From contig JAJUJI010000003.1 in assembly GCA_029265405.1 (NCBI GenBank), positions 1 to 64,000 of the forward strand: a stretch of 64,000 bases of DNA, written 5' to 3'. How positions within the stretch are numbered: the first letter of the stretch is position 1; every line of letters begins with the position of its first letter. Below the pieces are notes generated by a model that did no database searches, was not told the origin of the DNA, and saw nothing but the letters and a program-made list of their open reading frames with translations. Origin of the DNA: Clostridiales bacterium. Lineage in GTDB: Bacteria; Bacillota; Clostridia; Oscillospirales; Oscillospiraceae. Both the position numbers and the translations under genes were made by a program. Below, one piece after another: positions 25,326-34,276 of the stretch.

Positions 25326-26258
25326 ATGCTGAGCGTATTTATAGACGGCAGGGAGGGCACCACGGGCCTGAGGATTTATGAAAGGCTCGAAGGGCGCGGA
25401 GACGTCAGGCTGCTTATCCTGCCCGAGGAACTGAGGAAGGAGCCCTCCGCCCGGCGCGAGGCGCTCAACTCCTGCGACATCGCATTTCTGTGCCTGCCGG
25501 ACGCGGCCGCGAGGGAGGCCGTCCAAATGGTGGAAAACCCGTCGGTCAGGCTGATAGACGCCTCCACCGCGCACAGGACCAGCCCCGGCTGGGCCTACGG
25601 CTTTCCCGAGCTTTCCGAAGGGCATCGGAGGGATGTGGCGGAGTCGAAAAGGGTGGCCGTACCCGGCTGCCACGCCAGCGGCTTTATCGCTCTCATCTAT
25701 CCCCTTGTAGTTTCTGGTCTGCTGCCGGCGGATGCGGCGCTGAGCTGCACCTCGCTCACAGGCTACAGCGGCGGCGGCAGAAAAATGATAGAGCAGTACG
25801 AGGACGCGGGGCGGGAGGCGCTCCTTGGCGCCCCCAGACATTACGCCCTCGGCCAGTCGCACAAGCACCTGCCGGAGATGGCGCGGGTGTGCGGCTTGGA
25901 GAAGCCGCCTGTCTTTATGCCCGTGGTGTCGGACTTTTACAGCGGCATGCTGGTGACCGTTCCGCTGCACGCGCAGGCGCTTTCCAAAGGCTCTTCGGCC
26001 GAGGACATAAGGGAGGCCTACCGACGATTGTACCGCGGCCCCATTGTCATATACAGGGATAATATGGACGAGGACGGCTTCATGTCCGCCTCAGCCCTTT
26101 CAGGCTCAGACAGGATGGAAATAAGCGTGCTGGGCGGCGAGGAAAGGATAGTACTGGCCGCGCGCTTCGACAATTTGGGAAAAGGGGCTTCAGGCGCGGC
26201 TTTGGAGTGCATGAACCTCATGACCGGCCTCAGCCCCGAGACGGGACTAGTCTTGTGA
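25326..26258 (+). CDS. argC: N-acetyl-gamma-glutamyl-phosphate reductase, short (type 2) form
   Basis: ArgC reduces N-acetylglutamyl phosphate to the semialdehyde with NADPH, the third step toward ornithine. The ATG at 25326 gives 310 residues, the length of the short ArgC class rather than the ~345-residue usual form. Seen are the Rossmann motif DGREGTTGL (7-15), the catalytic Cys115 in VPGCHASGF and the histidine in GQSHKHLPEM. A longer open frame to 25188 runs through the promoter and ARG boxes and is rejected. First gene of argC-argJ-argB-argD; argJ follows after 15 bp. Confidence 0.93.
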   Translation: MLSVFIDGREGTTGLRIYERLEGRGDVRLLILPEELRKEPSARREALNSCDIAFLCLPDAAAREAVQMVENPSVRLIDASTAHRTSPGWAYGFPELSEGHRRDVAESKRVAVPGCHASGFIALIYPLVVSGLLPADAALSCTSLTGYSGGGRKMIEQYEDAGREALLGAPRHYALGQSHKHLPEMARVCGLEKPPVFMPVVSDFYSGMLVTVPLHAQALSKGSSAEDIREAYRRLYRGPIVIYRDNMDEDGFMSASALSGSDRMEISVLGGEERIVLAARFDNLGKGASGAALECMNLMTGLSPETGLVL

Positions 26259-26273
26259 TTTTGGGAGGATACG

Positions 26274-27494
26274 ATGGATTATAGAGCAATAGGCGGCGGC
26301 GTATGCGCCGCCAGGGGCTTTCTCGCCTCCGGCATACACTGCGGCGTCCGCAAAAACGCAGAAAAGCCGGACCTGGCCCTTATTTATTCGCAGGCGCCCT
26401 GCGCGGCGGCGGGGGTGTTTACCAAAAACCGGGTAAAGGCGGCCCCCGTGCTGCTGGACATGGAGCTGCTGAAGGCGGGCCGCGCCCGCGCCGTAGCCGT
26501 CAACAGCGGAAACGCCAACGCCTGCGCCCTGGACGATATGGAAAACGCCGGCAGGATGTGCCGCGCGGCGGCCGCAGCCCTGGGCCTTGCGCCCGGGGAG
26601 GTGCTTGTCGGCTCGACAGGGGTGATAGGCCAGAGGCTTAACATAGAAGCCATAGAGGCGGGGCTTCCCAAGGCAGCCTCGGCGCTCAGCGCCGAGGGCT
26701 CGGACGCCGCGGCGCGGGCCATAATGACCACAGACACGGTCAAGAAGGAGCTTGCAGTCGAGCTCGATATAGACGGGAAGGCCGTGAGGCTCGGAGCCAT
26801 AGCCAAGGGCAGCGGCATGATACATCCCAACATGGGCACAATGCTCTGCTACGCCACAACCGACTGCGCCATAAGCCCGGCCATGCTGAGGAAGGCCCTG
26901 CTGGAGGCCGTCAGCGTCAGCTTCAACAGGGTCAGCGTGGACGGCGACACCTCAACCAACGATTCCTGCATAATATTGGCAAACGGGCTTGCCGGAAATA
27001 GGCCCATAGACGCCGAAGGCGAAGCCTACCGCCTCTTTGCCGGAGCGCTGACGGGCGTTTTCACGGAGCTCGCACGCATGGTAGCGGCCGACGGCGAGGG
27101 CGCGACCCATCTTATAACCTGCCGCGTCGAGGGCGCCGAAAATGAGGAAAAGGCGGTGCGCCTGGCGAAAAGCATAATCAATTCGCCACTGACAAAGGCC
27201 GCCGTATTCGGGAGGGACGCCAACTGGGGGCGTGTGCTCTGCGCCATGGGCTATTCCGGGGCCGAATTTAATCCGGAGCTTGTGGATATAGATTTCGCCT
27301 CCGCGGCAGGCAGAGTCGCCGTCTGCGAGAAGGGGCGGGGTCTGGCCTTCGACGAGGCTCTGGCCAAGAGCGTCCTGGCCGAAAAGGAGGTCGTGATAGA
27401 GGCCCGCCTGAACGAGGGCCCGGCCTCCGCCGTCTGCTGGGGCTGCGACCTCACCTATGACTATGTGCGCATAAACGGCGACTACAGGACCTGA
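26274..27494 (+). CDS. argJ: Ornithine acetyltransferase / N-acetylglutamate synthase
   Basis: ArgJ moves the acetyl group from N-acetylornithine to glutamate, recycling it; many also make N-acetylglutamate from acetyl-CoA. The 406-residue precursor self-cleaves before Thr189 in HPNMGTML, which becomes the nucleophile; the usual residue before it is Ala, here Gly. The oxyanion threonine is in GSTGVIG (Thr115). Downstream, SVDGDTSTND and the C-terminal CDLTYDYVRINGDYRT are classic. Its presence explains the lack of argA/argE here. GGGAGG precedes the ATG. Confidence 0.95.
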   Translation: MDYRAIGGGVCAARGFLASGIHCGVRKNAEKPDLALIYSQAPCAAAGVFTKNRVKAAPVLLDMELLKAGRARAVAVNSGNANACALDDMENAGRMCRAAAAALGLAPGEVLVGSTGVIGQRLNIEAIEAGLPKAASALSAEGSDAAARAIMTTDTVKKELAVELDIDGKAVRLGAIAKGSGMIHPNMGTMLCYATTDCAISPAMLRKALLEAVSVSFNRVSVDGDTSTNDSCIILANGLAGNRPIDAEGEAYRLFAGALTGVFTELARMVAADGEGATHLITCRVEGAENEEKAVRLAKSIINSPLTKAAVFGRDANWGRVLCAMGYSGAEFNPELVDIDFASAAGRVAVCEKGRGLAFDEALAKSVLAEKEVVIEARLNEGPASAVCWGCDLTYDYVRINGDYRT

Positions 27495-27521
27495 CTATTT
27501 AAAGCGGCGGAGGCTTATCAT

Positions 27522-28391
27522 ATGGATATCGAAAAGGAAAAAAGGGCCCAGGTGCTCATCGAAGCCCTGCCCTATATACAAAAATACTACGGAAAGATCG
27601 TAGTCGTCAAATACGGCGGCAACGCCATGGTCAACGCCGAGCTGAAGAAGGCCGTCATGGGCGACATAGTGCTGCTGTCCCTGATAGGAATTAAGGTGGT
27701 GCTGGTGCACGGCGGCGGCCCGGAGATAACCGGCATGCTGAGCAGGCTCGGCGTCGAGTCCAAATTCATAGACGGCCTCAGAGTCACCGACGCTCAAACG
27801 GCGGAGGTGGTGCAGATGGTGCTGGCCGGCAAAACCAACAAGGACCTTGTCAACCTGATACAGTCCATAGGCGGCAGCGCAATCGGGCTGTCCGGCATGG
27901 ACGGGCACCTAATCATGGCCAAAAAGAAGGACGAGCGGCTTGGCTTCGTCGGCGAGATAACCAAGGTAAACATCAGGCCTGTGACCGATCTGCTCGACAG
28001 GGGCTATATCCCCGTCATTTCCACCGTAGGCTGCGACACGGAGGGCAACGTATACAATATCAACGCCGACACCGCCGCCTCGCGCATAGCCGGAGCGCTG
28101 GGCGCCGAGAGCCTCATCTCCATGTCCGACATTCCCGGCATACTCGCCGATATGAGCGACCCCGGCAGCCTGATACGCGAAATAGACATCGCGGAGGTCG
28201 GCGGCATGATAGCCGGCGGCGTCATTTCCGGCGGCATGATCCCGAAGGCGGACTGCTGCGTCGAGGCGGTGCGCTGCGGGGTCAAAAAGGTCTTTATTAT
28301 CGACGGGCGCGTCCCCCACTCCATACTGGTCGAGCTTTTGACCGACGAGGGCGTCGGCACCATGTTTATTTCAAGGGAGGGTTCAAAATGA
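27522..28391 (+). CDS. argB: N-acetylglutamate kinase
   Basis: ArgB phosphorylates N-acetylglutamate. The 289-residue protein has VVKYGGNAM, VLVHGGGPEI, GLRVTDAQTAEVV, NINADTAASRIAGAL and the C-terminal GGMIPKADCCVEAVRCGV. It carries the extra N-terminal helix (about residues 1-20) that in arginine-sensitive kinases links dimers into a hexamer, so feedback inhibition by arginine is likely. GCGGAGG precedes the ATG; the end overlaps argD by 4 bp. Confidence 0.96.
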   Translation: MDIEKEKRAQVLIEALPYIQKYYGKIVVVKYGGNAMVNAELKKAVMGDIVLLSLIGIKVVLVHGGGPEITGMLSRLGVESKFIDGLRVTDAQTAEVVQMVLAGKTNKDLVNLIQSIGGSAIGLSGMDGHLIMAKKKDERLGFVGEITKVNIRPVTDLLDRGYIPVISTVGCDTEGNVYNINADTAASRIAGALGAESLISMSDIPGILADMSDPGSLIREIDIAEVGGMIAGGVISGGMIPKADCCVEAVRCGVKKVFIIDGRVPHSILVELLTDEGVGTMFISREGSK

Positions 28392-29575
28392 ACGGCGAGC
28401 AGGTTATCGCCCTTACAAACGAGCACATAATGCCCACCTACGCCAGATTCCCCGTCGCCATAGAAAGGGGCTCGGGCTCCACGCTTTGGGATTTCGGCGG
28501 GAAGAAATATATAGACTTTGCCAGCGGCATAGGGGTAAATTCCGTCGGCTGCGGAAACGAAAAGTGGCTGGCCGCCGTTTCCGGGCAGGCCGGCAGGCTG
28601 CAGCATGTCTCCAACCTGTTTTACACAGAGCCTGCGGCCAGGCTGGCAGCGGAGCTGACCGCCCGCAGCGGCCTGAAAAAGGCCTTTTTCTGCAATTCCG
28701 GGGCCGAGGCCAACGAGGGGGCCATCAAGCTTGCCCGCAAGTACAGCTTCGACAAATACGGAAAGGGCCGCAGCGCCATTGTCACCCTAAACCAGTCCTT
28801 CCACGGCAGGACGATAACGACCCTCGCCGCCACAGGACAGGATGTGTTCCATAATTATTTCTTCCCCTTCACCGAGGGCTTCAAATACACCCCCGCCAAC
28901 GATAAGGCGGCGCTTGACGCGGCGCTTTCACCCGACGTTTGCGCCCTCATGCTCGAACCCGTGCAGGGCGAGGGAGGCGTGCTGCCGCTGGATGCGGACT
29001 TTATCGCGGAAGCCGGGAGGCTGTGCCGGGAAAGGGACATACTTTTAATCGCCGACGAGGTGCAGACCGGAACGGGGCGGACGGGCACGCTGTTCTGCTT
29101 CCAGCGCTACGGCGTCCTTCCCGACGTATGCACCTTCGCCAAGGGCATAGCCGGCGGGCTGCCCTTCGGCGGCATGCTGGCCGGCGAAAAATGCGCCGAT
29201 ACGCTTTCCGCCGGCACCCACGCCAGCACCTTCGGAGGAAACCCCGTATGCGCGGCGGCGGCGCTGGCTGTTCTGGATATCCTCAGCCCTTCGGAGCTGG
29301 GCGAGGTTAGGGCCAAGGGCGAATACATCCGCGCCAAAATAGAGGACATGGAGCTTCCCGCGGTGGGCGGGGTGCGCGGCCTGGGCCTTATGATAGGCGT
29401 CGCCGTCAAAGCGCCGCATAAGGAGCTGTGCGCCATGCTCATTGAAAACGGCCTGCTGTCCCTGACCGCCGGTTCCGACGCGCTGCGCTTCCTTCCCCCT
29501 CTGACCATAAGCTATGCCGAGATAGACGAGGGCCTTGAAATATTCAGGGAAACCCTGAGCGGCATCCGGCTTTAA
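28388..29575 (+). CDS. argD: Acetylornithine aminotransferase
   Basis: ArgD makes N-acetylornithine from the semialdehyde and glutamate; homologues can also act on succinyl-DAP in lysine synthesis. The 395-residue class III aminotransferase has FFCNSGAEANEGAIKLAR, ADEVQTGTGRTG with the PLP aspartate, Lys252 in FAKGIAGGLPFG, and HASTFGGNPV. The ATG overlaps the argB stop. The operon then ends at a strong terminator; argF, argG and argH are not in the window. Confidence 0.95.
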   Translation: MNGEQVIALTNEHIMPTYARFPVAIERGSGSTLWDFGGKKYIDFASGIGVNSVGCGNEKWLAAVSGQAGRLQHVSNLFYTEPAARLAAELTARSGLKKAFFCNSGAEANEGAIKLARKYSFDKYGKGRSAIVTLNQSFHGRTITTLAATGQDVFHNYFFPFTEGFKYTPANDKAALDAALSPDVCALMLEPVQGEGGVLPLDADFIAEAGRLCRERDILLIADEVQTGTGRTGTLFCFQRYGVLPDVCTFAKGIAGGLPFGGMLAGEKCADTLSAGTHASTFGGNPVCAAAALAVLDILSPSELGEVRAKGEYIRAKIEDMELPAVGGVRGLGLMIGVAVKAPHKELCAMLIENGLLSLTAGSDALRFLPPLTISYAEIDEGLEIFRETLSGIRL

Positions 29576-29586
29576 ATCCTATATTG

Positions 29587-29625
29587 AAAGAGGCTGCCGG
29601 AATGATTCCGGCAGCCTCTTTTTTT
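29587..29625 (+). terminator. Bidirectional terminator shared by argCJBD and dapA-dapB-lysA
   Basis: A 16-bp perfect stem (AAAGAGGCTGCCGGAA 29587-29602, TTCCGGCAGCCTCTTT 29606-29621) with a 3-base loop and T-run to 29625. On the minus strand the same hairpin ends in CTTTCAAT, so it can also stop transcripts from lysA. Confidence 0.93.
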
Positions 29626-29634
29626 ACCGTTTAT

Positions 29635-30984
29635 TTACATATCCCTCGCGCACAAATCCTCGAAGGTTTCGCGCCTTACGGCGATTTTCGGCCCTTCCGG
29701 CGTAAGCATGACTATGGGCGGCCGCCCGAGCCGGTTGTAGTTGGACGCCATGGAAAAATTGTAGGCGCCCGTCGTGAGGACCGCTATTATGTCGCCCCTC
29801 CTCGGCTCCGGCAGGACTATGTTTTCCTGCACAAGATCCCCCGTTTCGCAGCAGCGGCCGGCCAGGGAGCAGAGAAAACCGGACTCCTCGTTCATCCTGC
29901 CCGCCGAGAGTACAGTATATTTCGAGCGGTAGAGCGCGTAGCGCGGGTTGTCCGCCATGCCGCCGTCCACCGTCACATAGCTGCGGTAGCCCTCTATGGT
30001 CTTGACCCCGCCGGCTGTGTAGAGCGTGACGCAGGCGTCGGCAACGATGCTCCTGCCCGGCTCCATGAGCACGGCGGGCAGCCTGAGACCCAGCTCCGCG
30101 CATCTTGCTCTTATATAGCCGGAAAGCCTCCTTAAATTGTCCCTTATATCCACCTCCGGGTCGGACTCCACGTACCTGACCCCGAAGCCGCCGCCCAAAT
30201 TCAGCACCCGAGCCTCATAGCCGTACTTCTCCTTGACGGCGGCGATGAACTTGAGCATGATCTCGGCGGCGTCCCTGAATGGGACCCAGTCGAAGATCTG
30301 CGAGCCTATATGGCAGTGGAAGCCCAGCAGCTCCGTGCTCCCCGCCTTAAGCGCCTCCCCGACAAACCTGAGCGCCTGACCGGTTTCTATGGGGGTTCCG
30401 AACTGGCTGTCCACCTTGCCGGTATTGACCGCCTCGAAGGTGTGGTGGTCTATGCCCGGAGTAAGGCGCAAAAGCATCTTCTGCTTAATGCCTTTTGCCG
30501 CGGCGCAGCGATCCAGGGCCTTAAGCTCCTCGGCGTTGTCCACCACGAAGCAGCCGACGCCGCTGTCTACCGCGTACCTTATATCCTCGTCGGTCTTGTT
30601 GTTGCCGTGGAAGTATATGCGCTCGGCCGGGAAGCCCGCCGCCAGGGCGGTGTAAAGCTCGCCCGGCGAAACCACATCCACGCTCAGGCCCTCCTCCCCG
30701 ACCGCCCTGTATATTCCCTTGAAGGCAAGCGCCTTGCTGGCGTACAGGGGCGCGCAGCCCTCCCAGAAAAAGTCCCTCATGCCGCCGGTGTAAAGGCGGC
30801 AGTTTTCGCGCAGCCTGTTTTCGTCAAGAACATATAGGGGCGTTCCGAATTCGCCGGCAAGCTCCACTGCGTCATAGCCGGCGATGGCAAGATGCCCCTT
30901 TTCGTTTACCGACAGATTGGAATAAAGCAGCCCGGCCGCGCCGTCCCGGTTTTTTTGCGCGGTCTTTGCTTTTGTCTTTATCAT
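29635..30984 (-). CDS. lysA: Diaminopimelate decarboxylase
   Basis: LysA decarboxylates meso-diaminopimelate to lysine, the last step. The 449-residue fold type III PLP enzyme has Lys84 in YASKALAFKG, HCHIGSQI, the glycine-rich phosphate site LNLGGGFGV, EPGRSIVADA, and the second-domain Cys in RCCETGD. The N-terminus carries about 25 extra residues rich in Lys/Ala compared with typical starts. The ATG overlaps the dapB stop by 4 bp. Last gene of the lysine-riboswitch operon. Confidence 0.95.
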   Translation of the reverse strand: MIKTKAKTAQKNRDGAAGLLYSNLSVNEKGHLAIAGYDAVELAGEFGTPLYVLDENRLRENCRLYTGGMRDFFWEGCAPLYASKALAFKGIYRAVGEEGLSVDVVSPGELYTALAAGFPAERIYFHGNNKTDEDIRYAVDSGVGCFVVDNAEELKALDRCAAAKGIKQKMLLRLTPGIDHHTFEAVNTGKVDSQFGTPIETGQALRFVGEALKAGSTELLGFHCHIGSQIFDWVPFRDAAEIMLKFIAAVKEKYGYEARVLNLGGGFGVRYVESDPEVDIRDNLRRLSGYIRARCAELGLRLPAVLMEPGRSIVADACVTLYTAGGVKTIEGYRSYVTVDGGMADNPRYALYRSKYTVLSAGRMNEESGFLCSLAGRCCETGDLVQENIVLPEPRRGDIIAVLTTGAYNFSMASNYNRLGRPPIVMLTPEGPKIAVRRETFEDLCARDM

Positions 30985-31736
30985 ACGCTCAGTTTCCTTT
31001 CGGCTTGCCCGACGAGCTCCGCCATCGAATACAGGCCGGCCTTCTGCCTGATTATGAATTCCGCCGCAGCCAGCGCGCCCTCGGCCAGCATGGAGCGGTC
31101 GTGAGTTTCGTGCTTGAGGGTTATGGTTTGAGTGTCGGTAGCGATTATGACCTGGTGCTCGCCGGGTATGTTGCCGTAGCGCAGGGCTTGGATCCCTATC
31201 TCGTCGCGCTCGCGGACATGGTTGCCCTGCCGCCCGCAGGCTATCCTTGCCTGCGGGCGCACCTCCTTCACCGCTTCGGCAAGCATCAGGGCCGTGCCGC
31301 TGGGAGCGTCCAGCTTGCGGTTGTGGTGTATCTCCAATATCTCCACGTCCGCCTCCGGAAAGGCCGACACGGCCTGCTTTACAAGGCTCATGAGCACGGC
31401 TATGCCCAGCGACATGTTTCCGGACATGAATACGGGAATGACCTCCGAGGCGGCCTTAACCAGCTTCAGCTCTTCCCTCTGATAGCCGGTCGTGCATATG
31501 ACCAGGGGCATCTTTTTCGACGCGGCGTAGCTCACAACGTCGCAAGCGGCCGTCCTGGTGGAGAAATCAATCAGCACGTCGGCGGGCCGCGACACCTCCG
31601 AGAGCGAGCGCTTGTATCCGTTGGCGCCCGTTATGTCCACGCCCTCGGCCAGCCTGAAGCCAGGGTTGGCCTCAATTTTCCCTACAAGGAGGCTGCCCAT
31701 GCGGCCTGCCGCCCCGTTTACTATCACATCTATCAT
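30981..31736 (-). CDS. dapB: 4-Hydroxy-tetrahydrodipicolinate reductase
   Basis: DapB reduces the DapA product with NAD(P)H. The 251-residue protein has VNGAAGRMGS (6-15), IDFSTRTAA, CTTGYQREEL, MSGNMSLGIAV and the catalytic EIHHNRKLDAPSGTA. It follows dapA after 40 bp and is coupled to lysA. The middle genes of the pathway (dapD/dapH, dapF or dapL) are not in the window. Confidence 0.95.
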   Translation of the reverse strand: MIDVIVNGAAGRMGSLLVGKIEANPGFRLAEGVDITGANGYKRSLSEVSRPADVLIDFSTRTAACDVVSYAASKKMPLVICTTGYQREELKLVKAASEVIPVFMSGNMSLGIAVLMSLVKQAVSAFPEADVEILEIHHNRKLDAPSGTALMLAEAVKEVRPQARIACGRQGNHVRERDEIGIQALRYGNIPGEHQVIIATDTQTITLKHETHDRSMLAEGALAAAEFIIRQKAGLYSMAELVGQAERKLSV

Positions 31737-31776
31737 ATCCCGTATCCCCGTCCCTTCTTATGCGTCCCGGCGGAGC

Positions 31777-32664
31777 TTAGACCGCCAGGCCCTGCTTTCT
31801 CATCTCCGCAAGCAGCTTTATGTAGTTTGCTTCCTCCATCGTCGTCAGCGGCAGGCGCAGATAGTTTTCGCAAAAGCCCAGCGCCGCCATCGCCGCCTTG
31901 ACCGGTATGGGGTTGACCTCGCAAAACAGCGCCTTGATAAGCGGGAAGTAGCGGCACTGAAGCTCGGCGCTGCCCTTTACATCGCCCGCGAAATACCGGT
32001 CCGTAATCTCGACCGTCTGGCGGGGCATTATGTTCGACAGCACGGATATGCAGCCCAGGCCGCCCATAGACAAGATGGGCACTATCTGGTCGTCGTTGCC
32101 CGAGTACAGGGCGAGGCTGTCGCCTACCCTCGAAACCGTCTCCACAATTTTCACTATGTCGCTGTTGGCTTCCTTGATGCCGACTATGTTCTCGTGCCTG
32201 GCCAGCGCCTCATAGGTGGCCGGCTCGATGTTAAGACCGGTCCTGGACGGCACGTTGTACAATATTATAGGCAGCTCGCTGCAATCTGCAATCTCAGTAA
32301 AGGACCTGATAAGTCCCTTCTGCGTCGTCTTGTTGTAGTACGGCGTCACCACCAGGGCCGCGTCGGCTCCGGCCCTGCACGCCTCCTTGGTCAGCGAAAC
32401 GGCGTAGGAGGTTTCGTTGCTGCCGGTGCCGGCAATAACCGGCACCCTGCCAGCGGCCTGCTCGATGGAAACCTCTATGACCTTTCTGTGCTCGGCGTCC
32501 GTCAGCGTGGAGGACTCGCCGGTCGTGCCGCAGATGACAAGGGCGTTTATCCCCTCCTCTATCTGCCAGTCTATCAGCTTCCTGAGCCTGGCGTAATCCA
32601 CTCCCATTTCGCAGGTCGGCGTAATAAGCGCCGTGGCTATACCCTTGAAGACAACCTTCTTCAT
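31777..32664 (-). CDS. dapA: 4-Hydroxy-tetrahydrodipicolinate synthase
   Basis: DapA condenses pyruvate with aspartate semialdehyde. The 295-residue TIM-barrel protein has GTTGESSTL (46-54), Tyr136 in LYNVPSRTG, and Schiff-base Lys164 in VGIKEANSD. First gene of dapA-dapB-lysA, located about 450 bases downstream of the promoter and lysine riboswitch. AAGGACTG precedes the ATG. Confidence 0.96.
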   Translation of the reverse strand: MKKVVFKGIATALITPTCEMGVDYARLRKLIDWQIEEGINALVICGTTGESSTLTDAEHRKVIEVSIEQAAGRVPVIAGTGSNETSYAVSLTKEACRAGADAALVVTPYYNKTTQKGLIRSFTEIADCSELPIILYNVPSRTGLNIEPATYEALARHENIVGIKEANSDIVKIVETVSRVGDSLALYSGNDDQIVPILSMGGLGCISVLSNIMPRQTVEITDRYFAGDVKGSAELQCRYFPLIKALFCEVNPIPVKAAMAALGFCENYLRLPLTTMEEANYIKLLAEMRKQGLAV

Positions 32665-32773
32665 AATTCAGTCCTTTCCGCCGCGACAAGCGGCAAATTG
32701 CTTGCGGCAGGGCTTCCGCCCTCTGCCCGCTTTTTCCGGCCCCGGAGCCCGCGCCGCAGGCTTATTCATTATA

Positions 32774-32802
32774 AATATTGCTCCGGGCCGGGCGCATGTC
32801 AA
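32774..32802 (-). promoter_or_regulatory. Possible internal promoter between riboswitch and dapA
   Basis: On the minus strand a perfect TTGACA (32797-32802) is followed by AATATT after 17 bp (32774-32779), or by TATTTATAAT further on. It would bypass the riboswitch terminator. The -10 is poor. The short frame that follows (MNKPAARAPGPEKAG... to 32668) has no ribosome site and is not called. Confidence 0.35.
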
Positions 32803-32882
32803 TATCTTACAGTCAGATGCGCAACATTTGCAGGCAAAAACGCAGGATTTGCCTTGCCCGGGCCTTGCGCTGACGCTCCGGA

Positions 32883-32921
32883 ACAAATAAGCCGGAGCTG
32901 CTGCAATGCGGCTGCTCCGGC
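32883..32921 (-). terminator. Expression-platform terminator of the lysine riboswitch
   Basis: GCCGGAGC (32891-32898) pairs with GCTCCGGC (32914-32921); on the minus strand the hairpin is followed by TTATTTGTT. It lies 30 bases beyond the aptamer, as expected for transcriptional control. Confidence 0.8.
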
Positions 32922-32950
32922 AATATACGACGAAAGGTCATGTATTATTC

Positions 32951-33120
32951 CGATAGCTCTCCGCAACGAGAATTGCGACAGTCGGCAAAATCTTATTTTT
33001 GCCGCCCAGCGCGGCGGAACCGCAGCATCCGCCGTACTTCGGCGCCGGTCGCCTTTCGCTTTCCGGCCCTGCGGGGCCCGCCATTGGAAAGCTACTGATC
33101 GCCTTGCGCTCCTCTATCCT
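32951..33120 (-). ncRNA. Lysine riboswitch (L-box) controlling dapA-dapB-lysA
   Basis: On the minus strand, reading from 33119, the conserved L-box elements appear in order: GATAGAGGAGCGCAAG, ATCAGTAGC, GGAAAGCGAAAGGCGACC, GCCGAAG, then GACTGTCGCAAT and the closing GGAGAGCTATC (32952-32962). The ends GATAG and CTATC pair as P1. A terminator follows. Lysine binding should favour that terminator and shut off the downstream lysine genes. Confidence 0.93.
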
Positions 33121-33131
33121 ATTTTTTTATG

Positions 33132-33160
33132 AGAATACTACGCCGACGCGCTTTTGTCAA
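33132..33160 (-). promoter_or_regulatory. Promoter of the lysine riboswitch operon
   Basis: On the minus strand a perfect TTGACA (33155-33160) and TATTCT (33132-33137) are 17 bp apart, giving a start near 33125, just before the aptamer. Confidence 0.8.
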
Positions 33161-33205
33161 TAGGCGTTATTAAGGAAATAAATCGGCCGGCGCTCTCATG
33201 AATTA

Positions 33206-33234
33206 TTGACATGGAGTGCCGCCGATGCTATTGT
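33206..33234 (+). promoter_or_regulatory. Promoter of the SDR gene at 33281
   Basis: A perfect TTGACA (33206-33211) and TATTGT (33229-33234) are 17 bp apart, back to back with the lysine operon promoter. Confidence 0.75.
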
Positions 33235-33280
33235 TTTGTTATGCGTAATCACCGACTATTTTAAATGGAGGTTAATCATA

Positions 33281-34267
33281 ATGGGCGATTCTTTGAAAGG
33301 AAAAGTGGCCATAGTGCCCGGCTCCGGCCAGGGCATAGGCAGAGCGATAGCCAAATCCCTGGCTTCGGAGGGCGCCAAGGTCGTTACCAACAACCGCAAG
33401 CCCTGGAACGGAGTAATCGAGATCGACAAGGAAAAGATGGCCAGGCTCTCCCCCGAGATGCAGGCCTGGGCCATGAAGGAATACGAAAAATATTACGGCG
33501 ACGCGGACAGGACCGCCGCCGACATTGTCAAGGCCGGCGGCCAGGCGGTCGCCTGCTACGGCGACATAGCCGACTGGGACGACGCGAAAAGGCTTGTCGA
33601 TACGGCCATGAACGCCTTCGGCTCGGTCGACATCATCGTAAACGTAGCCTCCGCCTTCGGCTTCTGCCCCATCGAAAAAATGCCGAAGAAGCTCTGGGAC
33701 GACGTCAACAGGACCAAACCCACCGGCTATTTCTACGTTATCCGCCACGCCATACAGCATATGATTGACCAGCGCTGGGGCCGCATAATCAACTGCGCCT
33801 CCCCCGCCTGGACGGGCGGAGACCTCAGGCAGGCCGAGTACTGCGCTGCAAACGCCGGCGTCGTGGGCTTCACCTACGGCCTTGCGGCCGAGCTGAAGGA
33901 ATACAACATCACCGCCAACACCTTCGCCCCAGCCGCGAAAACCAGAGCCTCGGTAGATATGGAGATATTCGACAAAATGGAAAAGGAGGAAACCTCCACT
34001 ATCTCCCGGGGGCCCATAATAAGCTACGAGGGAACGGCGGCTCCCGAAACCTTCGCCGCCTTCATAACCTGGCTCTGCACCGACGACGCGGCCGACGTGA
34101 CCGGACAGGTTTTTATGACTATGGGCAAGTTCATCGGCCGCTACTGCATACCCACCATAGCCGGTTCAATGTTCACCGACAAGGACGAGTGGACGGTGGA
34201 GTCCGTAGCTGCGGCAAAGGAGCAGCTTTTCAAGGACGCGCCCCCCATGCCTTTCATGAAAAAATAA
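33281..34267 (+). CDS. SDR-family oxidoreductase with altered catalytic lysine
   Basis: A 328-residue short-chain dehydrogenase-like protein, longer than the ~250 norm because of an insert at about 45-75 (WNGVIEIDKEKMARLS) and a C-terminal extension. The dinucleotide motif reads PGSGQGIG (13-20), with Pro for the usual Thr. Ser174 (NCAS) and Tyr187 are kept, but the usual lysine four residues after Tyr is Asn191 (YCAAN). Activity may be altered or the protein may act on an unusual acyl or steroid-like substrate. TGGAGG lies 8 bases before the ATG; it has its own promoter and terminator, so it is a single-gene transcript. Function unknown. Confidence 0.8.
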   Translation: MGDSLKGKVAIVPGSGQGIGRAIAKSLASEGAKVVTNNRKPWNGVIEIDKEKMARLSPEMQAWAMKEYEKYYGDADRTAADIVKAGGQAVACYGDIADWDDAKRLVDTAMNAFGSVDIIVNVASAFGFCPIEKMPKKLWDDVNRTKPTGYFYVIRHAIQHMIDQRWGRIINCASPAWTGGDLRQAEYCAANAGVVGFTYGLAAELKEYNITANTFAPAAKTRASVDMEIFDKMEKEETSTISRGPIISYEGTAAPETFAAFITWLCTDDAADVTGQVFMTMGKFIGRYCIPTIAGSMFTDKDEWTVESVAAAKEQLFKDAPPMPFMKK

Positions 34268-34276
34268 GAAGCGGCC

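Noticed and set aside
32668-32886. Short frame upstream of dapA
   Set aside because: No ribosome site and composition of random GC-rich sequence; more likely untranslated leader.
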